From assembly GCF_040147005.1 (NCBI RefSeq), contig NZ_JAMSHO010000001.1:3534001-3598000 (forward strand): 64,000 bases of DNA, written 5' to 3'. The translations under genes and the position numbers were made by a program. Within the stretch, counting starts at the first letter, position 1. The number at the start of each line of letters is the position of its first letter. This document shows, one piece after another, positions 52,726 through 62,839 of this stretch. Below the pieces are notes generated by a model. The model saw only the letters and a list, made by a program, of their open reading frames with translations. It had not been told where the DNA came from and made no database searches. The DNA is from Halomonas sp. H10-9-1 (GTDB lineage: Bacteria > Pseudomonadota > Gammaproteobacteria > Pseudomonadales > Halomonadaceae).

Positions 52726-52789
52726 AGATCACCGAAAAATGCTGATATTCTAAATCAGCCCGATCTCCATCAGCAATTGTTAACGCAGC

Positions 52790-54376
52790 CTAGCAGTCTG
52801 TCGGGTTTTCGATAATGCCGTGAGATACTCTCAGCATGCCGCCACTACTGGAACGTCGCCATGAGTCGCTTCATCCCCGTTGACCGCCAGACCGACTATC
52901 TCCTGCCGCCTTCGGTGGATGAGTGGCTGCCCGATGGCCACCTGGCACGGTTCGTGGTGGATGTTGTCGAGCAGCTGGACCTCTCGGCATTAACGCGGCG
53001 CTACGCCGGCCGCGGGCACAAGGCGCATCACCCGGCGGTACTGCTGAGCCTGCTGGTCTACGGCTACGCCACCGGGGTGGTCTCCAGCCGCAAGATCGAG
53101 CGCGCCACCTATGACTCGGTGGCGTTCCGTTACCTGGCCGCCAATACCCATCCCGACCATGACACGCTGGCCACCTTTCGCCGCCGCTTTCTGCCGGAAC
53201 TGGAACAGTTGTTCGTGCAGGTGCTGTTGCTGGCCCGCGAGATGAAGCTGCTCAAGCTCGGCACCATCGCCCTGGACGGCACCAAGCTCAAGGCCAACGC
53301 CAGCAAGCACAAGGCGCTATCGTATGGCCACGCCAAGAAGCTGGAGGCGCAGTTCAGGGCTGAGGTGAAAGCGCTGACGCAGCGGGCCGAGTCGGCGGAC
53401 AAGGAGGATGCGGCCGATGGCATGGATATCCCCGCCGAGATTGCCCGCCGTGAAGCACGCCTGGCGGCCATCGCCGAGGCGAAGGCCAAGATCGAGGCGC
53501 GTGCCGAGGAGCGGGACGCCACCGAGCAAGCCGCCTACCAGGAAAAGGTGGCGCGACGAGACGCACAGCGCAAGGCCGGCAAGAAGCCCCGTGGGCGTGA
53601 TCCCGAACCGCCGACTGGCGGCCCGCGTGACAAGGACCAGATCAACTTCACCGACCCGCAGTCTCGCATCATGCCGGTCACCGGCAAGGGGTTTGATCAG
53701 TGCTACAACGCCCAGGCCGCCGTCGATACCGAGAGTCTGCTGGTGACCCATGTCCACGTCACTCAGGCGACCAACGACAAGCAGCAAGTCATGCCGTTAC
53801 TGACGGCCTGGCAGGGTTACCCGGAGACGCTGGGCAAGCCTGACCACCTGCTGGGTGATACCGGCTACTTCAGTACCGCCAATATCCAGGCCTGCCATGA
53901 CCATGGTATCGAACCGCTATTGGCGATGAAGCGTGACATCCATCACCTGCCGGTCTTCGAACGTTTCGCCGCGGACCCGCCCGCACCGGAGAGCGAGGAT
54001 CCCGTCGAGCACATGGCGTACCGCTTGAAGACGCAGGCGGGCCGAGCGCTCTATGCGCTGCGCAAGCACACGGTGGAGCCGGTCTTCGGGATCATCAAAC
54101 ACGTGATGGGGTTCCGGCAGTTCTCGCTACGCGGTCTGGATAAGGTCAGCGGTGAGTGGCGACTGGCCACCCTGGCATGGAATATCAAGCGGATGCATCG
54201 CTTGGCAGCAGGCTGAGGGCCGTCCCTTAGCCTGATAGGGCGGCGTCACAAGCGCTCAGGCCACTCCAGGATCGCCGAACGACGCCAGGTTGCTGACATG
54301 GCCGGCGCCAATACGAAAATGGAGAGAAGTGGGTGTCGTTACTGTGAGCGACACCCATAACCCGACAGACTGCTAG
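52790..54376 (+). mobile_element. IS1182-family insertion sequence
   Basis: A perfect 18-bp inverted repeat, ctagcagtctgtcgggtt at 52790-52807 and its complement at 54359-54376, bounds the element. The outermost four bases on each side are CTAG, so the mobile unit is probably 52794-54372 with CTAG as the target duplication. It carries one intact 451-aa transposase gene. About 140 bp after the gene, up to the right repeat, hold no other gene. Confidence 0.9.
52861..54216 (+). CDS. IS1182-family transposase
   Basis: The 451-aa protein begins FIPVDRQTDYLLPPSVDEWLPDGHLARFVVDVVEQLDL, the typical DUF772-type N-terminus. The first catalytic Asp is in IALDGTKLKANAS. A charged helical insertion with repeated Ala/Glu/Lys (about residues 165-250) precedes LLGDTGYFS with the second Asp. 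The C-terminal HTVEPVFGIIKHVMGFRQFSLRGL holds the catalytic Glu. All parts are present, so it may be active. Confidence 0.93.
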   Translation: MSRFIPVDRQTDYLLPPSVDEWLPDGHLARFVVDVVEQLDLSALTRRYAGRGHKAHHPAVLLSLLVYGYATGVVSSRKIERATYDSVAFRYLAANTHPDHDTLATFRRRFLPELEQLFVQVLLLAREMKLLKLGTIALDGTKLKANASKHKALSYGHAKKLEAQFRAEVKALTQRAESADKEDAADGMDIPAEIARREARLAAIAEAKAKIEARAEERDATEQAAYQEKVARRDAQRKAGKKPRGRDPEPPTGGPRDKDQINFTDPQSRIMPVTGKGFDQCYNAQAAVDTESLLVTHVHVTQATNDKQQVMPLLTAWQGYPETLGKPDHLLGDTGYFSTANIQACHDHGIEPLLAMKRDIHHLPVFERFAADPPAPESEDPVEHMAYRLKTQAGRALYALRKHTVEPVFGIIKHVMGFRQFSLRGLDKVSGEWRLATLAWNIKRMHRLAAG

Positions 54377-54388
54377 GCGAGCACTACT

Positions 54389-55147
54389 TCAGCCGGTGAA
54401 GCGGCGCTCGAGGTCAACCGCAAGCCGTTGCCCCAGACAGATCGCCACCGGCCGCCCGGCCTGGCGCAGGATATCGCAGCGCTGCGCCAGCACCTCCACC
54501 CCGCGTGACGCCGCCTCACGCAGGGCGGCGGCATAGGCGGGATCCAGATGCTCCGCGGGGGCCACATCGGCGATGCCCTCGTGGGCCACGCAGAACAGCA
54601 GCACCGCACGCTGCCCCGCCTCGACCAGGGCCATCAGCGCCTCCAGGTGCTTCCTGCCGCGATCGCTCACCGCGTCGGGAAAGTAGCCGTGCCCATCGGC
54701 CTCCCTGAGCGTCACCTGCTTGACCTCCACGAAGGCCGTGCCCCGTGCGGGGTCGTCGAGGCGAAAGTCGAGTCGCGAGGCCTTCTCCCCCACGCGGGCC
54801 ACCGGCGCCTCGCGCCGCAGCTCGGCATACCCGGTCAACGACGGCACCCGGTCGGCACGCAGCGCCTCCTCGACGATGCGGTTGGCCCGCCCGGTCTGCA
54901 CCGAGGCCATGGCCAGGCGGCCGTCGGGCTGGGGAAGCTCGATCAGCTCCCAGGTCCAGGCCAGCTTGCGCTTCGGGTTATCGCTGGGCGACAGCCATAC
55001 CCGACAGCCCGGCACGTTCACTCCTCGCATGGAGCCGGTATTGGGGCAATGGGCTACCACTTCGCGGCCATCGTCGAGGCGCACATCGGCCAGGAAGCGC
55101 TTGTAGCGCCGCAGCAGCGTGCCGGGCACCAGCTCGGGATAGTCCAT
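54389..55147 (-). CDS. sfsA: Sugar fermentation stimulation protein SfsA
   Basis: The 252-aa protein starts with an OB-like N-terminal region (LVPGTLLRRYKRFLADVRLDDGREVVAHCPNTGSM). A nuclease-like domain follows with RLDFRLDD, AFVEVKQVTL, FPDAVSDRGRKHL and LLFCVAHEGI. E. coli SfsA was described as a DNA-binding activator of maltose genes; its biochemical role remains unclear. The stop lies 13 bp from the right end of the IS1182 element, so the insertion just missed the gene. Confidence 0.95.
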   Translation of the reverse strand: MDYPELVPGTLLRRYKRFLADVRLDDGREVVAHCPNTGSMRGVNVPGCRVWLSPSDNPKRKLAWTWELIELPQPDGRLAMASVQTGRANRIVEEALRADRVPSLTGYAELRREAPVARVGEKASRLDFRLDDPARGTAFVEVKQVTLREADGHGYFPDAVSDRGRKHLEALMALVEAGQRAVLLFCVAHEGIADVAPAEHLDPAYAAALREAASRGVEVLAQRCDILRQAGRPVAICLGQRLAVDLERRFTG

Positions 55148-55155
55148 GCCGCTCC

Positions 55156-56316
55156 CTACTGGCGGGCCAGAAAGCGTTCGAGGCGGCTCACCGCCTCTTC
55201 CAGCCGCTCGACCCCGGTGGTGAAGGCGATGCGCACATGATGCTCACCGCCCTGCAGGGCGAAGTCGATTCCGGGGGTGATGGCGACGTTCTCCTCCTCC
55301 AGCAGACGCCGGCAGAAAGCCTCGCTGTCAGCGCTGTAGCGGGAGATATCGAGCCACAGGTAAAAGGCGCCCTGGGGCGGCAGCGAGGGTGCCAGGCCGA
55401 GTCTCGCCAGCCCGGCCAGCAGGGCATCGCGGCGCTGGCCCAGCTCGGCCCGGCGCGCTTCGAGGATGCCCCGGGTCTCCGGGGTGAAGGCGGCCAGGGC
55501 GGCGTGCTGGGCCGGAGTGGGGGCGGCCAGGAAGACGTTCTGGGCCAGCCGCGTCAGCGGCTCCACCGCCTCTTCCGGCGCCAGCAGCCAGCCCAGACGC
55601 CAGCCGGTCATGCCGAAATACTTGGAGAAGCTGTTGACCACGAAGGCGTCCGGCGTGATCGCCGCCACCGAGAGCGGCTCGAGGTCATAGCAGAGCCCCT
55701 GGTAGATCTCATCCACCAGCAGGTGGCCGCCTCGCCCCGCCACCGTCTCCGCCACCGCTGCCAGTTGCCCCGCCTCCAGCATATGGCCGGTAGGGTTGGA
55801 GGGCGTGGCGAGCATCGCCAGGCGAGTCGTATCGTGCCAGTGGGAATCGACCAGCGCGGCATCCAACTGCCAGCCGCTCTCCGCCCCCACCGGCACGGCA
55901 TCCACCTCGGCCCCGGCCAGGGCCATGAAGTGGCGGTTGCAGGGGTAGTTGGGGTCGGCCATCAGCACCCGGTCGCCGGGGCCCGCCAGCAGCTGGCTGG
56001 CGAGCAGCAGCGCCCCGGAGGCGCCGGGCGTGACCAGGATACGGTGCGGGTCGACCTCGGCGCCGAAGTGCAGCGCATAGTGCTCGGCGATGGCCTCGCG
56101 TAGCGCCGGCAGCCCCGCCGCCGGCGTGTAGCGGGTATGCCCCGCCGCCAGAGCCGCCTGGCCCGCGGCCACTACCGGCTCGGGAGTCGCGAAGTCCGGC
56201 TCCCCCACCTCCAGGTGGATCACGTCATGGCCGGCCGCCTCGCGGGCCTGGGCGGTTTCCAGCAGGCTCATCACCCGGAAGGGGGCAACCTGGTCGATGC
56301 GCGGGCTCCACGCCAT
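55156..56316 (-). CDS. Class I/II PLP-dependent aminotransferase (AspB-like)
   Basis: The 386-aa fold-type I protein has ITPGASGALLLASQ-like phosphate-cup residues, the LATPSNPTGHM loop, VDEIYQGLCYD with the PLP-ring Asp, and the PLP-Lys in VNSFSKYFGMTGWRLGW. The C-terminal Arg that binds the substrate carboxylate is in EHHVRIAF. Substrate is uncertain; aspartate/aromatic or alanine-type aminotransferases all look like this. The start at 56316 gives the family N-terminus. It precedes sfsA by 8 bp on the same strand. Confidence 0.9.
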   Translation of the reverse strand: MAWSPRIDQVAPFRVMSLLETAQAREAAGHDVIHLEVGEPDFATPEPVVAAGQAALAAGHTRYTPAAGLPALREAIAEHYALHFGAEVDPHRILVTPGASGALLLASQLLAGPGDRVLMADPNYPCNRHFMALAGAEVDAVPVGAESGWQLDAALVDSHWHDTTRLAMLATPSNPTGHMLEAGQLAAVAETVAGRGGHLLVDEIYQGLCYDLEPLSVAAITPDAFVVNSFSKYFGMTGWRLGWLLAPEEAVEPLTRLAQNVFLAAPTPAQHAALAAFTPETRGILEARRAELGQRRDALLAGLARLGLAPSLPPQGAFYLWLDISRYSADSEAFCRRLLEEENVAITPGIDFALQGGEHHVRIAFTTGVERLEEAVSRLERFLARQ

Positions 56317-56403
56317 GTCAGGACTCCTGTCGGTAGGCCAGTACGCCGGGGAGCCAGTGCCCCACGGCGTGGTCAAAGGATGATGTCATGGAAGGTCCTA
56401 GTG

Positions 56404-56507
56404 TAGCGACTTTGGTGGCAAGATCGCAGCCTATGGCGTGGCCGAGGTTGCAACCTAGCGACTTTTCGGCTAAACAAGCAGGCCTTTGGCGTGAGATACC
56501 TTGCATC
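56404..56507. repeat. Diverged 52-bp tandem duplication upstream of dksA
   Basis: tagcgacttt occurs at 56404 and 56456, and the following segments remain similar with small shifts (gcagcctatggcgtg against gcaggccttTggcgtg, and ttgca near the end of each). It lies in the 236-bp gap between the aminotransferase gene and dksA, which has no other gene. Confidence 0.6.
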
Positions 56508-56552
56508 GCGGCAGGTATTGATCAGCAGTCACTCAAGTAATGAGGCAGTCCC

Positions 56553-56990
56553 ATGCCAGTAGTCGACAAGAAACCGGAAGCGCCCAAGAAGTTCACCCCC
56601 TACGAGCCGGCGGCGGGTGAGGAGTACATGAACGAGGCGCAGCTAGAGCACTTCCGACAGATCCTGCTGGGCTGGAAGCAGGAGCTCATGGAAGAGGTGG
56701 ACCGCACCGTGCGCCATCTGCAGGAAGAGGCGAACAACTACGCCGACCCGGCCGACCGCGCCACCCAGGAGGAGGGCTTCAGCCTGGAGCTGCGCACCCG
56801 GGATCGCGAGCGCAAGCTGCTCAAGAAGATCAACGAGACCCTCGAGATGATCGACGAGGACGACTACGGCTTCTGCGAGGCCTGCGGCGTCGAGATCGGC
56901 ATTCGTCGGCTCGAGGCCCGTCCCACAGCCACCCTGTGCGTGGACTGCAAGACGCTGGCCGAGCTCAAGGAAAAGCAGCTGGGCGGCTGA
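56553..56990 (+). CDS. dksA: RNA polymerase-binding transcription factor DksA
   Basis: DksA enters the RNA polymerase secondary channel and works with ppGpp in the stringent response. The 145-aa protein has a coiled coil (about residues 30-108) with the acidic tip ADPADRA (DxxDxA motif). The C4 zinc finger reads CEAC...CVDC. Length is close to the E. coli protein (151). It leads the dksA-gluQ-cbrXAB-crcZ-pcnB region. Confidence 0.97.
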   Translation: MPVVDKKPEAPKKFTPYEPAAGEEYMNEAQLEHFRQILLGWKQELMEEVDRTVRHLQEEANNYADPADRATQEEGFSLELRTRDRERKLLKKINETLEMIDEDDYGFCEACGVEIGIRRLEARPTATLCVDCKTLAELKEKQLGG

Positions 56991-57024
56991 TCCGGACATG
57001 CCGATGTCCTGGCCGATCCTCCGT

Positions 57025-57048
57025 GACGGGCACCCTTGGGTGCCCGTC
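57025..57048 (+). terminator. Hairpin between dksA and gluQ
   Basis: A perfect 10-bp stem (gacgggcacc / ggtgcccgtc) with loop cttg lies 34 bp after dksA. No T-run follows, so termination may be incomplete. Confidence 0.55.
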
Positions 57049-57074
57049 CGCGTATCCGACGCCCGGAGCCGCCC

Positions 57075-57968
57075 ATGAGCGACTACCGCGGACGCTTCGC
57101 CCCCACCCCATCCGGGCCGCTGCACTTCGGCTCCCTGGTGGCGGCCCTGGCCAGCTTCCTGGATGCCCGCCGCGCCGGCGGCGAGTGGCTACTACGTATC
57201 GAGGACATTGATCTACCGCGCTGCCCCGCCGGCGCCGCCGACGAGATCCTCCGTCAGCTGGAGGCCTTCGGCCTGCACTGGGATGGCCCGGCGCGCTGGC
57301 AGCACGCCCGCGACGATGCCTACCAGGCCGCCCTCGAGCGGCTGACCGAGCTGGGCCTCGCCTACCCCTGCAGTTGCTCGCGCAAGCAGTGGCGCGACCA
57401 TCCCGTCTACCCCGGCTGGTGCCGCGCTGGCGTGCGCGAGCCCGACCAGCCGGTGGCCTGGCGGCTGCGCAGCGACCTGGGGCTACGCCCGGTGTCATGG
57501 CAGGACCGCCTGTTCGGCGAGCAGCGCTTCGACCCGGCCGCGCTCGGCGACGTGGTACTCAAGCGCAAGGATAGCCTCTGGGCCTACCAGCTCGCCGTGG
57601 TGGTCGACGACGCCGACCAGGGCATCAGCGACGTGGTGCGCGGCTTCGACCTGCTCGACAATACCCCCTGGCAGCGCCAGCTGCAGCACGCCCTGGGCGC
57701 TCCCGAGCCGCGCTACCTGCACCTGCCACTGATCACGGGAGAGGACGGCCAGAAGCTCTCCAAGCAGAACCTGGCACCGGCCCTGCCCACCGGTGATGCC
57801 GCGGTACGCCCGCTGCTGCACGCCGCCCTGGCGGCACTGGACCAGGCGCCGCCGGAAGCCCTGGCCACTGCCCCGGTGACCGAGCAGCTCGCCTGGGCCG
57901 TGGCGGCCTGGTCGGTGGCACGCATCCGCCCGCTGGCCGAACGCCCGCGCGCCGACACGCCGGGGTAA
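57075..57968 (+). CDS. gluQ: Glutamyl-Q tRNA(Asp) synthetase
   Basis: GluQRS attaches glutamate to the queuosine base of tRNA-Asp. The 297-aa protein is a truncated GluRS catalytic core: RFAPTPSGPLHFGSL (HIGH-type motif at 17-20), LRIEDIDLPR, zinc-site residues (CSCSR..C), VVRGFDLLDNTPWQ and KLSKQN (KMSKS-type). It lacks the anticodon-binding domain, as expected. The start at 57075 gives the standard N-terminus. The dksA-gluQ pairing is conserved. Confidence 0.96.
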   Translation: MSDYRGRFAPTPSGPLHFGSLVAALASFLDARRAGGEWLLRIEDIDLPRCPAGAADEILRQLEAFGLHWDGPARWQHARDDAYQAALERLTELGLAYPCSCSRKQWRDHPVYPGWCRAGVREPDQPVAWRLRSDLGLRPVSWQDRLFGEQRFDPAALGDVVLKRKDSLWAYQLAVVVDDADQGISDVVRGFDLLDNTPWQRQLQHALGAPEPRYLHLPLITGEDGQKLSKQNLAPALPTGDAAVRPLLHAALAALDQAPPEALATAPVTEQLAWAVAAWSVARIRPLAERPRADTPG

Positions 57969-57996
57969 TGGCGCGGTAAAAGGAGAAGGAGGCCCC

Positions 57997-58173
57997 ATGT
58001 ACGTCTATCGGCTGATGCTGTTCCTGGTGTTCGGCGGCTACCTGCTCTCGCCGCTGATCATGAGCGGCTGGGCCACTCCCGGCGTCGCCTGGTACCGTCC
58101 CTTCGTCATCTGGGGCGTGCTGATCGCCCTGACCGTGTGGCTTGAGCAGAAGAGGAAGCTCGATGAACGCTAG
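57997..58173 (+). CDS. cbrX: Small inner-membrane protein upstream of cbrA (CbrX-like, 58 aa)
   Basis: The frame begins with a good AGGAGAAGGAGG ribosome site and encodes 58 residues. There is one hydrophobic segment near residues 4-22 and a second near 36-49, ending in a charged tail (EQKRKLDER). A small gene named cbrX sits directly upstream of cbrA in Pseudomonas and is co-expressed with it; position and size here match, though I rely on memory for that comparison. Its end overlaps the start of a 34-codon frame through ATGAACGCTAG, and the same string recurs at the cbrA start. Confidence 0.75.
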   Translation: MYVYRLMLFLVFGGYLLSPLIMSGWATPGVAWYRPFVIWGVLIALTVWLEQKRKLDER

Positions 58174-58267
58174 CTCGCCGAGTACCGCCTCTCCTGGCGT
58201 CATCCGAGGCGTGCCGGTCGCCCCGACCCCGTGGCTGATGCAGAAGAGTAAGCAGAATGAACGCTAG
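58105..58267 (+). repeat. Diverged tandem duplication of the cbrX 3' end (period 94 bp)
   Basis: Positions 58105-58173 and 58199-58267 align without gaps over 69 bases with 14 mismatches (about 80% identity). The last 11 bases (ATGAACGCTAG) are identical. Weaker similarity extends left with a 4-base shift (gtaccg at 58092 and 58182). Confidence 0.85.
58163..58267 (+). CDS. Possible 34-aa peptide between cbrX and cbrA
   Basis: The frame starts at an ATG inside the cbrX end with GAGGAAG just upstream, encodes 34 residues and stops inside the cbrA start region. Its last 22 residues ([22 protein letters not shown]) are the counterpart of the cbrX tail, but several Leu/Val positions have become Pro, so the membrane helix is lost. 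It may be a decayed by-product, or it may serve to carry ribosomes from cbrX to cbrA. Confidence 0.4.
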   Translation: MNASSPSTASPGVIRGVPVAPTPWLMQKSKQNER

Positions 58268-61186
58268 CCTGGCGACCATGCTCGGCGTGGGGGCCGGCTT
58301 CCTGCTGCTGCTCTGGCTCTGCGCCCTGGCCGTGGATCGTGGCTGGATCCCCACGCGGGTCACCCGCCACCCGCTGGTCTACGCCCTGGCGCTGGGAGTC
58401 TACGCCAGTGCCTGGGCGATCTACGGCAGCCTGGAGCTGGCTGCCACCTCCGGCTACGGCTACCTGACCTACTACCTGGGCGTGGCCGGTGCCTTCCTGC
58501 TGGCGCCGGTGCTGCTGGTACCGATCCAGCGCATGGTGCGCACCCATCAGCTGGCCTCCCTGGCCGACCTCTTCGCCTTCCGCTACCGTTCACGCTGGGT
58601 CGGCACCCTGATCACCCTCGTCAGCCTGCTGGCGGTACTGCCGCTGCTGGCGCTGCAGGTGCAGACCATGGGCAATGCCATCTACCTGATGACCGGTGCC
58701 GCCTCGCCGGCCACGCTGGCACTGCTCTTCTGCGTGCTGCTGGCGCTGTTCGACATGACCTTCGTGGGGCGAAGGCGAATCGACGGCCACCATGACAGCC
58801 TGCTGGCGGTGATGGCGCTCTCCTCTCTGATCAAGCTTGGCGCCATGCTGTGCCTGGGTGGCTTCGCCCTGTTCGTCGTGTTCGATGGCCCCGCCGACGT
58901 CCAGGCCTGGCTCGAGGGCCCGGGCCAGGCCTTCCAGGCCAGCGTGGTCCAGACCGACCCGGCCCACTGGCGCTCGCTGCTGCTGCTGTTCTTCGCCGGC
59001 CTGCTGATGCCCCATATTTTCCACCTGGTGTTCACCGAGACCCCCTCGCGCCACACCCTGCTGCAGGCCAGCTGGGGGCTGCCCCTGTTCCTGTTGCTGA
59101 TGGCGCTGCCGGTGCCACTGATCCTGTGGGCAGGCCAGCGCCTGGGCACCGATGCCCCCCTGGACACGGCCTACCTGGCGTTCGGCCTCTCCGAGTCGGT
59201 AACGCTCCAGGCGCTGGCCTTCCTCGCCGGCCTGGCCGCCACCAGCGCCACCACACTGCTGATTGCCCTGGCGCTGTCGGGCATGCTGGTCAATCACGTC
59301 TTCCTGGTGGCGCACCCTCCCGGGGCCCACCACGACCTCTACCGCTGGCTGCGCTGGCTGCGCCGCGGCCTGGTCGCGGCCGTGGTGTTCGGCGGCTGGC
59401 TCTTCTACCGCATCGTCGGCATGCACCATGACCTGACCAGCCTGGGGCTGGCCGCCTTCGTGGGTATGGCGCAGTGCCTGCCCGGCCTGCTGGCCCTGCT
59501 CTACTGGCCGGGCGCTAATCGGCGAGGCATGCTGGCCGGGCTGACCATCGGCATCCTGGTGTGGCTCGCCGGGCTTTGGCCGCCACTGCTGAGCGGACTG
59601 CCCGCCCTGGTGCTGATCCCTCCCGGGCTCGAGGCGCTGGCCGACGAGCCCGCCTGGTATGCGGTGACCCTGGTCTCCCTGGCGAGCAACGCCCTGGTCT
59701 TCATCGTGGTCTCCCTGGCCACCCCGACCTCCGAGGGAGAGCGCGCCGCCGCCGAGGCCTGCTCGGTGGACGCGGTGATCCGCCCCAAGCGCCTGCCGCT
59801 GGAAGCTGCCAACGGCGAGGCATTCAAGGCGCCCCTGGCCCAGGCCCTGGGGGAACCGGCGGCGGCACGCGAGGTGGATCGCGCCCTGGACGACCTGGGG
59901 CTGTCGCCGCAGGATGGCCGGCCCTATGCGCTGCGCCGGCTGCGCGACCGCCTGCAGGCCAACCTCTCCGGGCTTATGGGCCCCTCGGTGGCCCAGGACA
60001 TCGTCGACCGCTACCTGCCCTACCGCCAGGATGGCCCCGGCGCCACCGAAGACATCCACTTCGTGGAGAGCCGCCTGGAGGCCTATCGCTCGCGGCTCAC
60101 CGGCCTGGCCCGTGAACTCGACGGCCTGCGCCGCTACCACCGCCGCACCCTGACCCGGCTGCCGGTGGGGCTATGCGCCTTCGGCGAGGATGGTGAGCTG
60201 CTGATGTGGAACGACGCCCTGGCCCGGCTCTCGGGCATCGAGGGCACCAGCGTGATCGGCTCCCGGCGCGAGAGCCTGCCCGCCCCCTGGGGCGAACTGC
60301 TGGGGCGCAGCATCGCCGAGCCCGACAGCCACCTCTACAAGCAGCCGGTCAGCCTGGACGGCGCCACCCGCTACCTGAGCCTGCACAAGGCCGCCCTGGA
60401 GGGCAGCGACAGCGAACCCGGCGGCACGGTGATCCTGGTCGAGGATCACAGCGAGATGAAGTGGCTGGAGGACGAACTGGTCCACGCTGCCCGCCTGGCC
60501 TCCATCGGTCAGCTGGCCGCCGGCGTGGCCCACGAGATCGGCAACCCCATCACCGGCATCTCCTCGTTGGCCCAGAACCTGCGCTACGAGACCGACGACC
60601 CCGAGGTGCTGGAGACCACCGAGCAGATCCAGCAGCTCACCGATCGCGTCTCGCGCATCGTCTCCTCGCTGGTGGGCTTCGCCCATGGCGGACGTCACCT
60701 GGCCGGCCGCACGCTCGCCCCGGTTGGCATCGCCGAAGTGGTCGACGAGGCCATTCACTTGATCCACCTCGCCCGCTCGGGGGAGGATGTGCGCTTCGAC
60801 AATCGCTGCCCGGCGACGGAGCGGGTCGAGGGCGACGCCCAGCGCCTGCTGCAGGTGATGGTCAACCTGCTCGGCAACGCCCGCGACGCCAGCGGGCCGG
60901 GGGATGGCGTGACCATCGAGGCCATCCCCAAGGACGCGGGGCTGAGGATCAGCATCACCGACGAGGGGGCCGGCATCGACCCGAGCGTGCGCGACCACCT
61001 CTTCGAGCCCTTCACCACCACCAAGCCCCCCGGCGAGGGCACCGGCCTCGGCCTGCCGCTGGTCTACAGCATCGTCGCCGAGCACCACGGCACCCTGGAG
61101 GTCGAGTCGCCACCGCCGGGGAGCGCGCGTGGCACCCGCATCAGCCTGTGGCTGCCGCGCCACCAGAAGGAGGGTGAGACACCCCA

Positions 61187-61190
<4 letters not shown>
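58257..61190 (+). CDS. cbrA: Sensor histidine kinase CbrA with SLC5-type transporter domain
   Basis: CbrA senses carbon/nitrogen status and controls CbrB. The 977-aa protein has about 13 transmembrane helices of the sodium/solute symporter (SLC5) type in residues 1-500. A linker comparable to the STAC domain (about 510-615) follows, then a PAS domain near 640-745. The HisKA segment carries the phospho-acceptor in [15 protein letters not shown]. The HATPase domain has LLGNARDAS (N box), DEGAGIDP (G1) and [12 protein letters not shown] (G2). Its stop overlaps cbrB by 4 bases (ATGA). In Pseudomonas the transporter domain carries histidine; the substrate here is not known. Confidence 0.94.
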
Positions 61191-62581
<1,391 letters not shown>

Positions 62582-62665
62582 GCCGGCCGGTGTCCATGCG
62601 ACCATAGCCCATGCGACCATGGTGCTAGACGCCTTTCCTCTCCCTCGACAGGCGCTGCAGGCGGC

Positions 62666-62770
62666 GTTACCGCCCCCAACGGGCCTATTTGTTACCGTCC
62701 CACACAGCCGCCCCCCATCCGGACGCCCTGCGGGTAACACTTCTCCTCGCAGGTATTGCCCTCCCGTTAC
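62666..62770 (+). promoter_or_regulatory. Cluster of GTTAC/GTAAC motifs, probable CbrB activator sites
   Basis: GTTAC occurs at 62666-62670, 62691-62695 (as TGTTAC) and 62766-62770, and the inverted GTAACA at 62734-62739. All lie 45-150 bp upstream of the sigma-54 promoter, where NtrC-type activators bind. The consensus reported for CbrB in Pseudomonas contains TGTTAC and GTAACA. Spacing here is not the canonical one, so exact sites are tentative. Confidence 0.6.
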
Positions 62771-62813
62771 GCCGAAACAATAAGCTCATGTAATAAAAGG
62801 ATTTAATCCTATG

Positions 62814-62828
62814 TGGCACGCTGCCTGC
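62814..62828 (+). promoter_or_regulatory. Sigma-54 promoter of the CrcZ-like RNA
   Basis: TGGCACGCTGCCTGC has the invariant GG at 62815-62816 and GC at 62827-62828, separated by exactly 10 bases, with the full TGGCACG -24 element. Transcription should start about 12 bases later, near 62840. Confidence 0.88.
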
Positions 62829-62839
62829 TATCTTACAGG

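Larger units (their letters stand above)
51961..52789 (-). mobile_element. IS5-family insertion sequence (IS427-like, 829 bp)
   Basis: The ends are inverted repeats, GGAGCGTTAACAATT at the left and GCTGCGTTAACAATT read inwards at the right (13 of 15 match), flanked by CTAG on both sides. It encodes a transposase in two overlapping frames joined by an A7 slippery run. Size and two-frame structure fit the IS427 subgroup. It looks intact. Confidence 0.88.
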
